A stretch of DNA of 64,000 nucleotides from Catalinimonas alkaloidigena (GTDB taxonomy: Bacteria > Bacteroidota > Bacteroidia > Cytophagales > Flexibacteraceae): assembly GCF_900100765.1 (NCBI RefSeq), contig NZ_FNFO01000001.1, positions 806,001 to 870,000 of the forward strand. The letters are read 5' to 3'. Position 1 is the first letter of the stretch; every line of letters starts with the position of its first letter. Shown piece by piece: positions 24,921 through 34,544 of the stretch. The notes under the pieces were generated by a model, which saw only the letters and a program-made list of their open reading frames with translations, did no database searches and was not told the DNA's origin. The position numbers were made by a program, and so were the translations under genes.

Positions 24921-27274
24921 TCGCTTCTCAGCGAATTCACCGGATTGGACGTGGCGGCGCGGACGCTCTGGTAGCCCACCGTCAGCCAGGCGATCAGAAG
25001 CGCGAGGATACCGGTCAGGACAAACACCAGCGGCGAAAGGGGCATGTGGTACTCGTACTGATCGAGGAACTGTTGCGTCAGCCACCAACCTAGCGGCGTG
25101 GCGACGACGAAGGCAATCAGCACGATTTTCGTGAAGCTGTTCGACAGCAGCACCAGCAGATGCGGCACCGAAGCGCCCAGTACCTTGCGGACCCCGATTT
25201 CCTTGCGGCGGCGCTCGGCGGTGTAGGAGGCCAGCCCGAACAACCCGAGGCACGAGATGAAGATGGCGATGAAGGCGAAGTAAGAGGCCAGTTTGCTGAC
25301 CAGCGTATCGGAGCGGTACATGCGCTCAAATTCCTGATCCAGAAAGTTGTATTCGAACAGGTAGTCGGCATCGTAACGGTTGTGCAGCGCCTCCAGGCTG
25401 GCCAGGGCGGCTGGCGTCTCGCCCGGTTGCGTGCGGACCATCACCATCCACGTGTTTTCCGGGCGCAGCGTCAGTACCAGCGGCTCAATGGCCGCGTGCA
25501 GGTTGTTGCTGTGGAAGTTCTTCACCACGCCGATGATCTGCCCCTTCCGGTCCCAGAACGTGATGGGTTGCCCGACCGGGTCGTCGAAACCGAGGAGCCG
25601 CGCCGCCTCTTCGTTGATCAGGATGTTGGACGTATCGGTCGAGAACGCCTGCGAAAAGTCGCGCCCCGCTTTCAGTTGAATGCCGGCCGTGGGCAGAAAA
25701 TCGTAGCTGATCTGCACCACCTGAAACAAAATCTTCGTCTCGGGATCTTTCCCTTCCCACTCCAGCCCCTGCGTGGAACTGCCGACCGAAAGCGGATTCT
25801 GGTTGGAAAGCGCCACTTGCTGAATGCCGGGCATCTGCCGCAGGTCGGCCTTGTAAGCGTCGAAGTGTTCCTGCACCCCCGGCGTAACCGGGAAGTAAAT
25901 GAGATTCTCGCGGTTGATGCCCAGGTCCTTTTTCTTGATGTACTGGATCTGCTGGTAGACCACCACCGTCGCGGCGATCAGCACCATCGACAGGACGAAC
26001 TGAAACACCACCAGCCCCTGCCGCAGAAACGCCGCCCCGGACCCGACCCGGAAGGTGCCTTTCAACACGCTGACCGGGTTGAACGAGGAGAGGTAGAACG
26101 CCGGATAGAGCCCGGCCAGCAGTCCGGTAAAGAGGACAATCCCGGCCAGAATCAGTAGAAAAACGAAGTTGTCGTACGGTACCGCCAGCGCTTTGTCGGT
26201 GAGTTCGTTGAACGAAGGCAGCATAATTTCCACTACCAGGAGGGCCAGCAGCGTGGAGAGAAACGCAAGCAGAATCGACTCGCCCAGAAACTGCCCGACA
26301 AGCAGGCCGCGCTCGGCCCCGATGGCTTTGCGGACGCCCACTTCCTTGGCCCGGCGGGTGGAGCGGGCCGTGGCCAGGTTCATAAAATTGATGCAGGCGA
26401 TGAGCAGAATGAAAAGGGCCACCACCACGAAGAGCTGCACAAAAACGATGCGCCCGCCGGTCTGCTGGCCTTCTTTAAACTCGCCGTGCAGGTAGGATTC
26501 CGGAAACGACTGCGCAAACAGCGTGACCACCGAGCCTTCGTTCCGTTGCTTGACGAAGTCGGCGATCTTCTCGTTGACGGCCTCGGGCGAAGCGCCGTCG
26601 GCCAGTTGAATGAACGTGCGGATGCCGTTGTTGCCCCATTCTTCCAACCAGGTGTTTTCTTTCATGTACACTTCGAACGACAGCAGAAAGTCGAACTGGA
26701 ACGAAGACGTTTTGGGCACGTCGGCAAAAACGCCCTGCACCGTGTAGACCTCTTTGTTGTCCAGCTGAAGCGTTTTGCCCAGAGCTGCCTGCGCGCTCCC
26801 GAAGTACTTTGCGGCGAGGGCTTCCGACAGGGCAATGGACGAAACGTCGTTCAGCACCGACTTCGGATTGCCCACCACGAACGGAAACGTAAACATCTCC
26901 AGAAAGTCCGGGTCGGCATACATGCCTTCTTCTTTAAACCGCTGATCTCCCACGCGAAACAGTTTGGTGTCGCCGCCCCACGTGGTGCGTGTGGCGTGCG
27001 TCACTTCGGGAAGCTCGTCTTTCAGCGCCTGCGCCAGCAGGCCCGGCGTCGCGGCGAAGGTGAACAACTGCCCGGAGTACGTCTGGTTCTCCATGATCCG
27101 GTAGAGCTGATCGCTGTTCGTGTGGAACCGGTCGAACCGCAGTTCGTCGCGAACCCACAGCAGGATGAGCAGGCTGGTGGCCAGGCCCAGGGTCAGACCG
27201 GCGAGGTTCAGAAACGTGTATCCTTTCTGTTTCCAGAAGTTGCGAAGGGCGGTAACGAGGTAGTTGCGCAGCAT
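24917..27274 (-). CDS. FtsX/MacB-type ABC permease, array member 1
   Basis: 785-aa double-FtsX inner-membrane permease, first gene of a four-gene minus-strand array. Helix 1 is at about 18-40 (FLNLAGLTLGLATSLLILLW). The central FtsX motif is RAKEVGVRKAIGAERGLL and the C-terminal motif RRRKEIGVRKVLGASVPHL. Extracytoplasmic domains occupy about 42-275 and 445-655. A promoter-like element lies 38 bases upstream (27312-27329), with a double inverted-repeat site at 27382-27419. The same arrangement is found upstream of the solitary permease starting at 46378, so these two are probably controlled by the same regulator. No ATPase gene is present. Confidence 0.93.
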   Translation of the reverse strand: MLRNYLVTALRNFWKQKGYTFLNLAGLTLGLATSLLILLWVRDELRFDRFHTNSDQLYRIMENQTYSGQLFTFAATPGLLAQALKDELPEVTHATRTTWGGDTKLFRVGDQRFKEEGMYADPDFLEMFTFPFVVGNPKSVLNDVSSIALSEALAAKYFGSAQAALGKTLQLDNKEVYTVQGVFADVPKTSSFQFDFLLSFEVYMKENTWLEEWGNNGIRTFIQLADGASPEAVNEKIADFVKQRNEGSVVTLFAQSFPESYLHGEFKEGQQTGGRIVFVQLFVVVALFILLIACINFMNLATARSTRRAKEVGVRKAIGAERGLLVGQFLGESILLAFLSTLLALLVVEIMLPSFNELTDKALAVPYDNFVFLLILAGIVLFTGLLAGLYPAFYLSSFNPVSVLKGTFRVGSGAAFLRQGLVVFQFVLSMVLIAATVVVYQQIQYIKKKDLGINRENLIYFPVTPGVQEHFDAYKADLRQMPGIQQVALSNQNPLSVGSSTQGLEWEGKDPETKILFQVVQISYDFLPTAGIQLKAGRDFSQAFSTDTSNILINEEAARLLGFDDPVGQPITFWDRKGQIIGVVKNFHSNNLHAAIEPLVLTLRPENTWMVMVRTQPGETPAALASLEALHNRYDADYLFEYNFLDQEFERMYRSDTLVSKLASYFAFIAIFISCLGLFGLASYTAERRRKEIGVRKVLGASVPHLLVLLSNSFTKIVLIAFVVATPLGWWLTQQFLDQYEYHMPLSPLVFVLTGILALLIAWLTVGYQSVRAATSNPVNSLRSE

Positions 27275-27311
27275 AGAGAACGCGGTTTAGGGGACGAGTG
27301 CGCTAGGGCCA

Positions 27312-27329
27312 TGCCAAGAAGTCTGCCAA
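27312..27329 (-). promoter_or_regulatory. Conserved sigma-54-like promoter element
   Basis: The minus strand reads TTGGCAGACTTCTTGGCA, differing at one base from 46406-46423. TGGCA-N6-TTG fits the -24/-12 layout of sigma-54 promoters, but GC at -12 is one base late (TTGGC rather than TTGC), so the class is tentative. It lies 38 bases before the ATG. Confidence 0.6.
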
Positions 27330-27381
27330 TCTGCGTGGAGGGGGCGCAGACGGGCCAAACCCTGTTCGGTCGGTCGGCCAG

Positions 27382-27419
27382 TGTCCAGATTCGAACGCCG
27401 GGTGTGCGCAGACGGACAG
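27382..27419 (-). promoter_or_regulatory. Conserved upstream operator for permease 1
   Basis: GTGTGCG-CAGA-CGGACAG at 27402-27419 is an imperfect dyad. A TGTCC half site at 27382 precedes it, and GGTGTGCGC follows at 27422. Spacing to the promoter element (53 and 73 bases) is the same within one base as in the 46378 gene. Confidence 0.55.
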
Positions 27420-27578
27420 CAGGTGTGCGCAAACCTTTGGAATGCCCGGCGAGCGCACATTTTATGCAGTTGGGTAAAATTTTGATAATATTGAAGATCT
27501 TTCACGGTTGAAAGTCGCGGCAACGCTACCCGATTCTAAAAGACCTTTTTGTTTGTGGCTGGGCAAACTGCTAGAGAC

Positions 27579-28172
27579 GTGTCGAATCATTCCCCTTTGC
27601 TGTCTGATGCACACCTGTGGGCTCGGTTTCAGGCGGGCGACCGGGAAGCCTTTGCGGCCATTTACCAGCGTTACGGCAAACTTCTGACGCAGTACGGCAT
27701 GCGGCTGGTGCACGACAAGGAGCGCGTGCGCGATGCCGTCCAGGACCTGTTCGTCTACCTGTGGGAAAAGCGGATGCGCCTGGGCGCGGTTCGCTCGCTG
27801 CCGTCCTACCTGCTCATCAGCCTGCGGCGGCAACTGTTGCAGGCGCGTACGTCGCGCTACGGGGCACTCGGCCTGGAACGGACCGACGAGTCCGCTACCG
27901 AAATGTCGGTCGAGCGGCAACTGATTCAGGAACAGGAGCGGGGCCTTGCCCTGCAGCGGCTGACCAAAGCCATGGAGGCGCTGCCCGACCGGCAGCGCGA
28001 GGCCATTTTTTTACGCTATTACTGCGAACTGGATTTTCCTGATGTGGCCGAAGTGATGGCCATCAACACCCGCTCGGTCTACAAACTGATGTACAAGGCC
28101 ATCGAGCACATGCGCAAAAACTTTCCTACGCTCACCTTTTCCCTGATTCTGTTGTGTCTGTTGCTGGGCTAG
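27579..28172 (+). CDS. ECF RNA polymerase sigma factor
   Basis: 197-aa extracytoplasmic-function sigma factor. Region 2 (FQAGDREAFAAIYQRYGKLL, RDAVQDLFVYLWEKR) binds core polymerase and the -10 element. Region 4 (MEALPDRQREAIFLRYYCEL, NTRSVYKLMYKAIEHMRK) recognises the -35 element. The hydrophobic tail LTFSLILLCLLLG is common in Bacteroidota members. I chose the GTG at 27579; an in-frame TTG at 27549 is possible. It precedes a fecR anti-sigma gene and a susC with a signalling domain, the classical trio for substrate-induced expression of a glycan locus. Confidence 0.93.
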   Translation: MSNHSPLLSDAHLWARFQAGDREAFAAIYQRYGKLLTQYGMRLVHDKERVRDAVQDLFVYLWEKRMRLGAVRSLPSYLLISLRRQLLQARTSRYGALGLERTDESATEMSVERQLIQEQERGLALQRLTKAMEALPDRQREAIFLRYYCELDFPDVAEVMAINTRSVYKLMYKAIEHMRKNFPTLTFSLILLCLLLG

Positions 28173-28247
28173 CGTACGCAGCCGGACGCGTGCAACCGTA
28201 TCCCGACCGCCTTTCGTGCCCTAGATCAGCCCTTTTTTAGCGCCTCG

Positions 28248-28272
28248 AAAAAAAAGTTGCATAAGGTAGGGG
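28248..28272 (+). promoter_or_regulatory. Possible ECF promoter before fecR
   Basis: An eight-A tract at 28248-28255 is followed by GTTGCATAAGGTAGGGG, 52 bases before the fecR ATG. A-tracts followed by GGTAGGGG-like boxes occur before anti-sigma/susC operons in this phylum, as I recall. This could be the target of the sigma factor just upstream. Confidence 0.4.
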
Positions 28273-28323
28273 CACAAACGCGCCCCTTGCTCTCTACCCG
28301 TACAAAACGCTCCTCCTAACTGA

Positions 28324-29328
28324 ATGGACTATTTGCAGTTCTCGGTACACGACTTCGTGACCGATCCTTTCTTTATCCGGTGGGTACAACACCCCGACGA
28401 AGAGACCCAGGCCTTTTGGACCGCCTGGCTGCGCCGTAACCCGGAGAAAAAATCTTTGCTCGACGAGGCCCGGCAACTGGTGCTGGCCTTCGGCGAAGAG
28501 GAAAACGCCTTTTCGGAGGCCGACCTGACCGATCTCTGGCAGACCATCGAAACCCGTACGCAGCCCGCCCGCCCTGTTGTGTCGCTGTGGCGCCGCCGGT
28601 GGCAACCGCTGGCGGCGGCCGTAACGCTGTTGCTGGCGGCAGCCGTGGCGCTGTATTACTACCGGGTCGAGTACCGCTGGGTCGAGTACCAGACGGCCTT
28701 CGGCGAGCAGAAGGAAATCCAACTGCCCGACGGTTCAACGGTCATTCTCAACGCCAACTCGCGCTTGCGGATGCCGAAAGCGTGGCCCACCGACGCCCCA
28801 CGGCAGGTGTGGCTGGCCGGCGAAGGCTACTTCGACGTGGTGCATACAACACATCATCAACTGTTCCAGGTCCTGACCGACGAGGTGACCGTCGCGGTGC
28901 GGGGCACCCGGTTCAACGTCTGGCAGCGCGAACGCCAGGCGCGGGTGGTGCTGAACTCCGGGCGGGTAGAACTGACGTCGGAACAGAACCAGGCCCCCCT
29001 CGTGATGCACCCCGGCGAGCTGGTCGAAGTGGTGCGGGGCGAATACTCGCACGCGACGCCGGTCGACACCCTGCCGCACATCGCCTGGAAGAACCAACAG
29101 CTGGTTTTCCAGGAGTCGCCGGTGCAGGACGTCATCGCCGTGCTGGAAGACAACTACGGCTTCGAGGTGTCGGTGCAGGACTCGACGCTGCTGGAAAAAC
29201 GCATCACCACCCGGGCCATTCGCAACGACGTGGAGCTGCTGCTCCGCCTGCTGGAAGAATCGCTGGACGTGGAAGTGCAGCGCGACGGAAAGCACCTGCA
29301 TTTTGTCTCGGCTTCTTCTTCAAAATAA
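28324..29328 (+). CDS. FecR-family anti-sigma factor
   Basis: 334-aa single-pass inner-membrane protein. The cytoplasmic N-terminus (residues 1-90, containing FWTAWLRRNPEKKSLLDEAR) would hold the sigma factor. A transmembrane helix spans about 94-113 (QPLAAAVTLLLAAAVALYYY). The periplasmic FecR domain follows (FGEQKEIQLPDGSTVILNAN, VRGTRFNVWQR), then a C-terminal DUF4974-like STN-related domain at about 260-330. In this family a ligand-loaded TonB-dependent transporter signals through its STN domain to FecR and frees the sigma factor. The next gene encodes such a transporter. Confidence 0.94.
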   Translation: MDYLQFSVHDFVTDPFFIRWVQHPDEETQAFWTAWLRRNPEKKSLLDEARQLVLAFGEEENAFSEADLTDLWQTIETRTQPARPVVSLWRRRWQPLAAAVTLLLAAAVALYYYRVEYRWVEYQTAFGEQKEIQLPDGSTVILNANSRLRMPKAWPTDAPRQVWLAGEGYFDVVHTTHHQLFQVLTDEVTVAVRGTRFNVWQRERQARVVLNSGRVELTSEQNQAPLVMHPGELVEVVRGEYSHATPVDTLPHIAWKNQQLVFQESPVQDVIAVLEDNYGFEVSVQDSTLLEKRITTRAIRNDVELLLRLLEESLDVEVQRDGKHLHFVSASSSK

Positions 29329-29371
29329 CCTTACCTCATCAGTACTTAATCATCTAAATTTCTAGTCTTTT

Positions 29372-32300
29372 ATGCAGCAATCAATACCCATCTATCGCCC
29401 ATTCCGGTGGCTCCTGTGGGGGATGGCGCTGGCGTTACCCGCCACGGGCAGTATGGCGCAGCAGGTAGCGCAAACGCTGGCCTACCAACAGCCGGAAGTG
29501 GCGCAGCCGGAAAAGCAACTGACGTTGAAGCAGGCGCTTTCGACGCTCCAGGACCGCCACCAGGTCTACTTTACCTACACCGACGACGTGGTGCAGGGGC
29601 AATTGGTCAACTCGCGCAACTGGCTGCAACAGCCTTCGGCCGAAGCCGCCCTTGAACTTCTGCTGGAAGAATTTCACCTGAAATTCAAGAAGATCGACAA
29701 CCAGAACTACGTCATCAAAATGGCACCGCGTTCGCGCAGCGCCAGGTCGTCCGACGTGCGGAAGCTGGCGCTGACGTCCGTTCCGGCGCGTCCGTCGGTG
29801 GCGTTCTCGGCCCTGACGCAGGTACAGGCCACCATCAGCGGGGTCATCACCGACGCCAGCGGCGAAGGGATTCCGGGCGTCAACATCATCGAAAAAGGCA
29901 CCAGCAACGGAACCATCACCGACGTAACGGGGCGCTATTCCCTGAACGTGGGCGACAACGCCACGCTACAGATTTCGGCCGTAGGCTACCTGTCGCAGGA
30001 AGTGGAAGTAGGCGGCCGTAGCGTGATCGACCTGACGCTGGAAGATGACGTGAAAGCACTGGAAGAAGTGGTGGTGATCGGTTACGGAACGCAGGAAAAG
30101 AAAGAAGTGGCGGGCTCCATCGCACAGATTTCCAACAAGGAGATCAAAGAGAGCACGGCCATTTCGGTTTCCAATGCCCTGTCGGGGCGGGTGCCGGGCC
30201 TGATCGTGAACCAGACGAACGCCGAACCCGGTCGCGACGACGCGCGCATCCTGATCCGCGGCCAGGGAACGACCGGCAACACGGCACCGCTGATCGTCAT
30301 CGACGGCGTGGCGAACCGCGACGGCATTTCGCGCATCGATCCGAACGACATCGAAACCATTACGGTCCTGAAAGATGCGTCGGCGGCGATCTACGGTGCG
30401 CAGGCGGCCAACGGGGTCATCCTGATTACCACCAAGCGTGGTGCAACGGGCAAACCGGTGATCAACTACGCCTTTACGCAGGGCTTTGTGAGCCCCACCC
30501 GCAAAATTGAACTGGCCGATGCCGCGCTGTACGCACGCAGCGTCAATACCTGGAGCCAGCAGCAGGGCCAGGCCCCGATCTACACCGATGCGCAGATTGC
30601 GGCATTCGAAAACGGCTCGGCCCCCAGCACCGACTGGATCGACGAAGTGTACAAATCGCATTCGGTACAAAACCGCCACAGCCTGACCGTCAACGGTGGC
30701 TCCGAAGCGGTGAAGTACTTCCTCTCGGCCGGAACTGCCTACCAGAACGGGCTGATTCAGAGCGACGAAACCACCGGCTACCGCCAGTACAACGTGCGTT
30801 CCAACATCGACGCGCAAATCTCGGAGCGCTTCAAGGTGGGATTGGATCTGGCCGGCCGGCGCGAAAACCGGACCTGGCTGCAGTACGACGACGCGACCAT
30901 CTATGCGTCGACCATCCGTGCGGCCCCCGACCTGCCCGCGACCCTCAACGGCCTGCCGGCCATCGGACGCGAGCGGCAAAATCCCCTGGCCATTGCGCAG
31001 GGCCCCGGGTACGACAACCTGAAGCGGAACGTATTTAACGGCACCATGACGGCCAGCTACCAGATTCCGGGCGTGAAAGGCCTGTCGCTGGGCGGTTTTG
31101 CGGCCATCGACTTCATCGAAAGCAACTACAAAAAGTGGTTCCAGCAGTACACCTATTACCAGGATAACGACGGCGACGGGCAACCGGAACCGTACAAGGC
31201 CGGGCCTTCGCTGGGCGACACGTACCTGCGCGTAGCCGATGCCAACAGCCAGCGCGTGACGCTCAACACCCGCCTCGCGTACGAACGGACGTTCGGGCTG
31301 CACGACATCTCTGCCTTTGTGGCCTACGAACAGAGCGAACTGCGCATCGACAGCTTCTACGTACAGCGCAAAGGCTACGAGTCGGACCAGATCGACCAGC
31401 TTTTTGCCGGTAGCGCCAACAGCGACAACCAGCAGAACGACGGACGGGCCTTCGAACAAGCCCGTCAGAACTACTTCGGGCGTATTTCTTATACGTTCAT
31501 GGACCGGTACATCGCGCAGTTCATCCTGCGCTACGACGGCTCGTCCAACTTCATGCAGGGCAAGCAGTTTGGGACGTTCCCCGGCGTAACGTTGGGTTGG
31601 CGTATTTCGGAAGAGGCGTTCCTGAAAGGCAACCCCGTGGTAAGCAACCTGAAGCTGCGCGGCTCGTGGGGCATTCTGGGGAACGACCGCATTGCGCCGT
31701 TCCAGTACCTGAACGTGTTCAGCTTTGCGGCACCGAACCAGGGGTATGTGTTTGGCGGCAGCGGGGCGAACGTACTGGTGCCGGGCGTGGTGCCCAACCT
31801 CAACATCACCTGGGAAACCAAGCGTAGCATCAACGTCGGGGTCGACGCCGGCTTCCTGAAAGACAAGCTGACCCTGTCGCTCGACGTCTTCGCCGACAAG
31901 CGCGACAACATTCTGGCACCGCGCAACGTGACCATCCCGGACTACACGGGCATCGACCTGCCCGACGAAAACATCGGGAGCGTGCAGAACCGTGGTTTCG
32001 AGGCGCAGGCGCTTTATCGGCATACCACCAACGCGTTCAACTTCAACATCGGGGGGAACCTCACCTTCGCGCGCAACAAAGTCTTGTTCATCGACGACCA
32101 GGGCGTGTATCCGGAAGACTACCAGTCGCAGGAAGGATACCCGATCGGCTATACCCTCGGGTATGAGTTCATCGGCATCTACCGGAACCAGAACGACCTG
32201 GACACGTATCCCGGCCTGAACGGCACCGCTGTGTTAGGCGACCCGATTTACCGTGACGTGAACGGCGACGGCGAAATTACCAATGCCGACCGCATTCGCC

Positions 32301-32776
32301 TGAACAACACGGCCATTCCTGAGTTGCAATACGGCATCTCGCTGGGTGCCGATGCCAAAGGATTCGACTTCAATGCGCTGTTCCAGGGGCAGGCGCGGGT
32401 GCAGTCGCAGTTGCGCTACACGTTCAACAACGGCAACAACGGCCTGGCCTACTTCCTCGAAAACGCCTGGAGCGAAAGCAACCCCGACGCGCCGCTGCCG
32501 GCCTACAACCGGGGCAACACGGTGCTGAGCACGCTGTGGCTGCGTAACGTGGCTTTCCTGCGCCTGAAAAACGTCGAGCTGGGCTACACGCTGCCGAACA
32601 CGCTGGTGTCGAAAGCGGGTATCCAGAACCTGCGCGTCTTTGTGAACGGCTACAACCTCCTGACGTTCGACCAACTGAAGAAGGACGGGCTGACCGATCC
32701 TGAATCGGTGAACATTGAAGCATGGCAGTTCCCGCACACCAAAACGGTGAGCCTGGGCGTGAACGTAACCCTTTAA
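29372..32776 (+). CDS. SusC-type TonB-dependent transporter with STN domain
   Basis: 1134-aa outer-membrane transporter that imports oligosaccharides with its SusD lid using TonB energy. The signal peptide ends near SMAQ. An STN signalling domain spans about 48-118 (TLKQALSTLQDRHQVYFTYT). A carboxypeptidase-D-like domain lies at about 152-225, a TonB box near EEVVVIGYGT (231-240), then a plug domain and a 22-strand barrel. The C-terminus (TKTVSLGVNVTL) is a normal barrel end. The STN domain marks it as a sensor for the upstream FecR/sigma pair. The susD gene starts 11 bases downstream. Confidence 0.96.
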   Translation: MQQSIPIYRPFRWLLWGMALALPATGSMAQQVAQTLAYQQPEVAQPEKQLTLKQALSTLQDRHQVYFTYTDDVVQGQLVNSRNWLQQPSAEAALELLLEEFHLKFKKIDNQNYVIKMAPRSRSARSSDVRKLALTSVPARPSVAFSALTQVQATISGVITDASGEGIPGVNIIEKGTSNGTITDVTGRYSLNVGDNATLQISAVGYLSQEVEVGGRSVIDLTLEDDVKALEEVVVIGYGTQEKKEVAGSIAQISNKEIKESTAISVSNALSGRVPGLIVNQTNAEPGRDDARILIRGQGTTGNTAPLIVIDGVANRDGISRIDPNDIETITVLKDASAAIYGAQAANGVILITTKRGATGKPVINYAFTQGFVSPTRKIELADAALYARSVNTWSQQQGQAPIYTDAQIAAFENGSAPSTDWIDEVYKSHSVQNRHSLTVNGGSEAVKYFLSAGTAYQNGLIQSDETTGYRQYNVRSNIDAQISERFKVGLDLAGRRENRTWLQYDDATIYASTIRAAPDLPATLNGLPAIGRERQNPLAIAQGPGYDNLKRNVFNGTMTASYQIPGVKGLSLGGFAAIDFIESNYKKWFQQYTYYQDNDGDGQPEPYKAGPSLGDTYLRVADANSQRVTLNTRLAYERTFGLHDISAFVAYEQSELRIDSFYVQRKGYESDQIDQLFAGSANSDNQQNDGRAFEQARQNYFGRISYTFMDRYIAQFILRYDGSSNFMQGKQFGTFPGVTLGWRISEEAFLKGNPVVSNLKLRGSWGILGNDRIAPFQYLNVFSFAAPNQGYVFGGSGANVLVPGVVPNLNITWETKRSINVGVDAGFLKDKLTLSLDVFADKRDNILAPRNVTIPDYTGIDLPDENIGSVQNRGFEAQALYRHTTNAFNFNIGGNLTFARNKVLFIDDQGVYPEDYQSQEGYPIGYTLGYEFIGIYRNQNDLDTYPGLNGTAVLGDPIYRDVNGDGEITNADRIRLNNTAIPELQYGISLGADAKGFDFNALFQGQARVQSQLRYTFNNGNNGLAYFLENAWSESNPDAPLPAYNRGNTVLSTLWLRNVAFLRLKNVELGYTLPNTLVSKAGIQNLRVFVNGYNLLTFDQLKKDGLTDPESVNIEAWQFPHTKTVSLGVNVTL

Positions 32777-32787
32777 TTTTCTCTGTG

Positions 32788-34452
32788 ATGAAACTCAAGC
32801 ACATACTATACTTTTCGGTGGCAGGCCTCTCCACACTTCTGTGGTCCTGCTCCGACGATATTCTCGACAAAAAGCCGCTCGACGGCTACAGCGAAGTGGA
32901 CGTGTTTGCCGACGAGGCTCTGCTGACCAACTTCGTCAACGGCACTTACCTGGGCCTGCGCCACCCGTTTCGCGACGAAAATACGCTGACCGATGGCCTG
33001 ACCGACAACGCCTACAACCAGCACGGCAGCGCCGTGGGCACCGTCTGGAATTACACGCGGGCGGAAGTAAACCAGGACAACGGCGAGGCCGTCACCAACG
33101 AGCTCTGGTCGCACGCCTACGGGTTTATCCGGCGCTCGAACCTGTTTTTCGAAAAGGCGGCTGCGTCGTCCATCGATCCGGAAGCGCTTACGCAACTGTC
33201 GGGCGAAATGCAGTTTCTGCGCGCCTACCAGTACTTCGACCTGATGCGCTGGTACGGCGGGGTGCCCCTCATTACCTCGACCTTCGGACTGGACGACGAG
33301 TCGTATGCCGTAAACCGGAACACGGCCGACGAGGTAGCGGCGTTTGTGGTGAGCGAATGCGACGAAGCCATCGCCAAGCTGCCTTCCATGTCCGACCCGG
33401 GCTACGTGACCGGCCGGGCGTCGGTAGAAGCGGCCATGGCCCTGAAAGCCCGGACGCTGCTGTACGCCGCCAGCCCGCTCTTCAACGCCTCGGGCGACCA
33501 GGCCAAATGGACGGCCGCCCGCGATGCCAACAAGGCAGTGATGGAGCTGAGCAGCGTGTCGCTGGTAGAAGATGCCGAAAACTACGGGGAGATGTTTCAG
33601 GGATACAATTCGCAGGAGGTGATCTTCGCGCGGTACTTCACCGAGGTGGTGAACCAGGGATGGGGCGCCAACCTCTGGCTTTTCCCGAACAGCAACGGCG
33701 GCTGGGCCAACACCACGCCTACCCAGGATCTGGTCGACCACTACGAGCTGACCAACGGCAAACTGCCCGAAGATCCGTCGTCGGGCTATAACCCGCAGGA
33801 CCCGTACGTGAATCGCGATCCGCGTTTCTACGAATCGGTGCTTTACAACGGCGCGCCGTTCAAAGGAGAGGAGTACGAATACTTTGTGGATGCGGACGAT
33901 CCGACCAACCCGGAACTGTCGGGCAAAGACTCGCCTTACTCGTCGATCTCTCCCCACAATGCCTCCCGGACGGGCTACAACTTCCGCAAGTGGACGCTAG
34001 AAAGCGAAGGCGAATATTCCGGGAACACCGGCCCCTGGATCGTTTTCCGTCTGGGTGAATTTTACCTGAACTACGCCGAAGCGCAACTGGCGCTGGGCGA
34101 AGAGGAAGAAGCCCGTACGGCCATCAACGCCGTGCGTACGCGGGTCGGCATGCCCCCCGTCACCGAGTCGGGCGAGGCGCTGGTGGAGCGTTACCGCAAC
34201 GAGCGGCGCATCGAACTGGTGCTGGAAGACCACCGCTTCTTCGACTTCCGGCGCTGGATGATCGGGCCGGAAGTGCTGAATAAGCCTGCGCTCGGTGTGC
34301 AGGTTATCAAAGATGGTACTACCTTGACCTACGATTTTGGAAAAGTAGCCACCGATCAACGCAAATGGAACGACCGATTGTACCTGTTGCCGATCCCTTC
34401 GGGAGAGATTCAGCGGAGTGGGTCCAGCCTCAGCCAGAATCCCGGCTACTAA
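32788..34452 (+). CDS. SusD/RagB glycan-binding lipoprotein
   Basis: 554-aa surface lipoprotein that caps the preceding SusC transporter. The start was set at the ATG at 32788 because it begins a lipoprotein signal peptide with lipobox LLWSC (C21); the frame is open upstream. SusD hallmarks are the N-terminal LDGYSEVDVFADEALLTNFV, the TPR-like helices around MQFLRAYQYFDLMRWYGGVP, and the C-terminal RYRNERRIELVLEDHRFFDF and RKWNDRLYLLPIPSGEIQRS. A hairpin that may terminate or attenuate follows. Confidence 0.95.
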   Translation: MKLKHILYFSVAGLSTLLWSCSDDILDKKPLDGYSEVDVFADEALLTNFVNGTYLGLRHPFRDENTLTDGLTDNAYNQHGSAVGTVWNYTRAEVNQDNGEAVTNELWSHAYGFIRRSNLFFEKAAASSIDPEALTQLSGEMQFLRAYQYFDLMRWYGGVPLITSTFGLDDESYAVNRNTADEVAAFVVSECDEAIAKLPSMSDPGYVTGRASVEAAMALKARTLLYAASPLFNASGDQAKWTAARDANKAVMELSSVSLVEDAENYGEMFQGYNSQEVIFARYFTEVVNQGWGANLWLFPNSNGGWANTTPTQDLVDHYELTNGKLPEDPSSGYNPQDPYVNRDPRFYESVLYNGAPFKGEEYEYFVDADDPTNPELSGKDSPYSSISPHNASRTGYNFRKWTLESEGEYSGNTGPWIVFRLGEFYLNYAEAQLALGEEEEARTAINAVRTRVGMPPVTESGEALVERYRNERRIELVLEDHRFFDFRRWMIGPEVLNKPALGVQVIKDGTTLTYDFGKVATDQRKWNDRLYLLPIPSGEIQRSGSSLSQNPGY

Positions 34453-34492
34453 ACACTTTGCCGTGTTTGATTGTGATAGCGTAGTAGACTAC

Positions 34493-34532
34493 AGACGAAC
34501 GGAGGCTACGGCCTCTGTTCGTCTCTTTGTTT
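34493..34532 (+). terminator. Hairpin between susD and the VCBS gene
   Basis: AGACGAACGGAGGC (34493-34506) pairs with GCCTCTGTTCGTCT (34511-34524) with one G-U wobble and a TACG tetraloop, followed by CTTTGTTT. It may terminate or reduce transcription so that susCD mRNA exceeds the downstream genes. Confidence 0.7.
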
Positions 34533-34544
34533 AAATTCAGGAGT

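Noticed and set aside
29966-32023. Minus-strand open frame of 685 codons
   Set aside because: Antisense to the susC gene, with no recognisable domain and codon use reflecting the complement.
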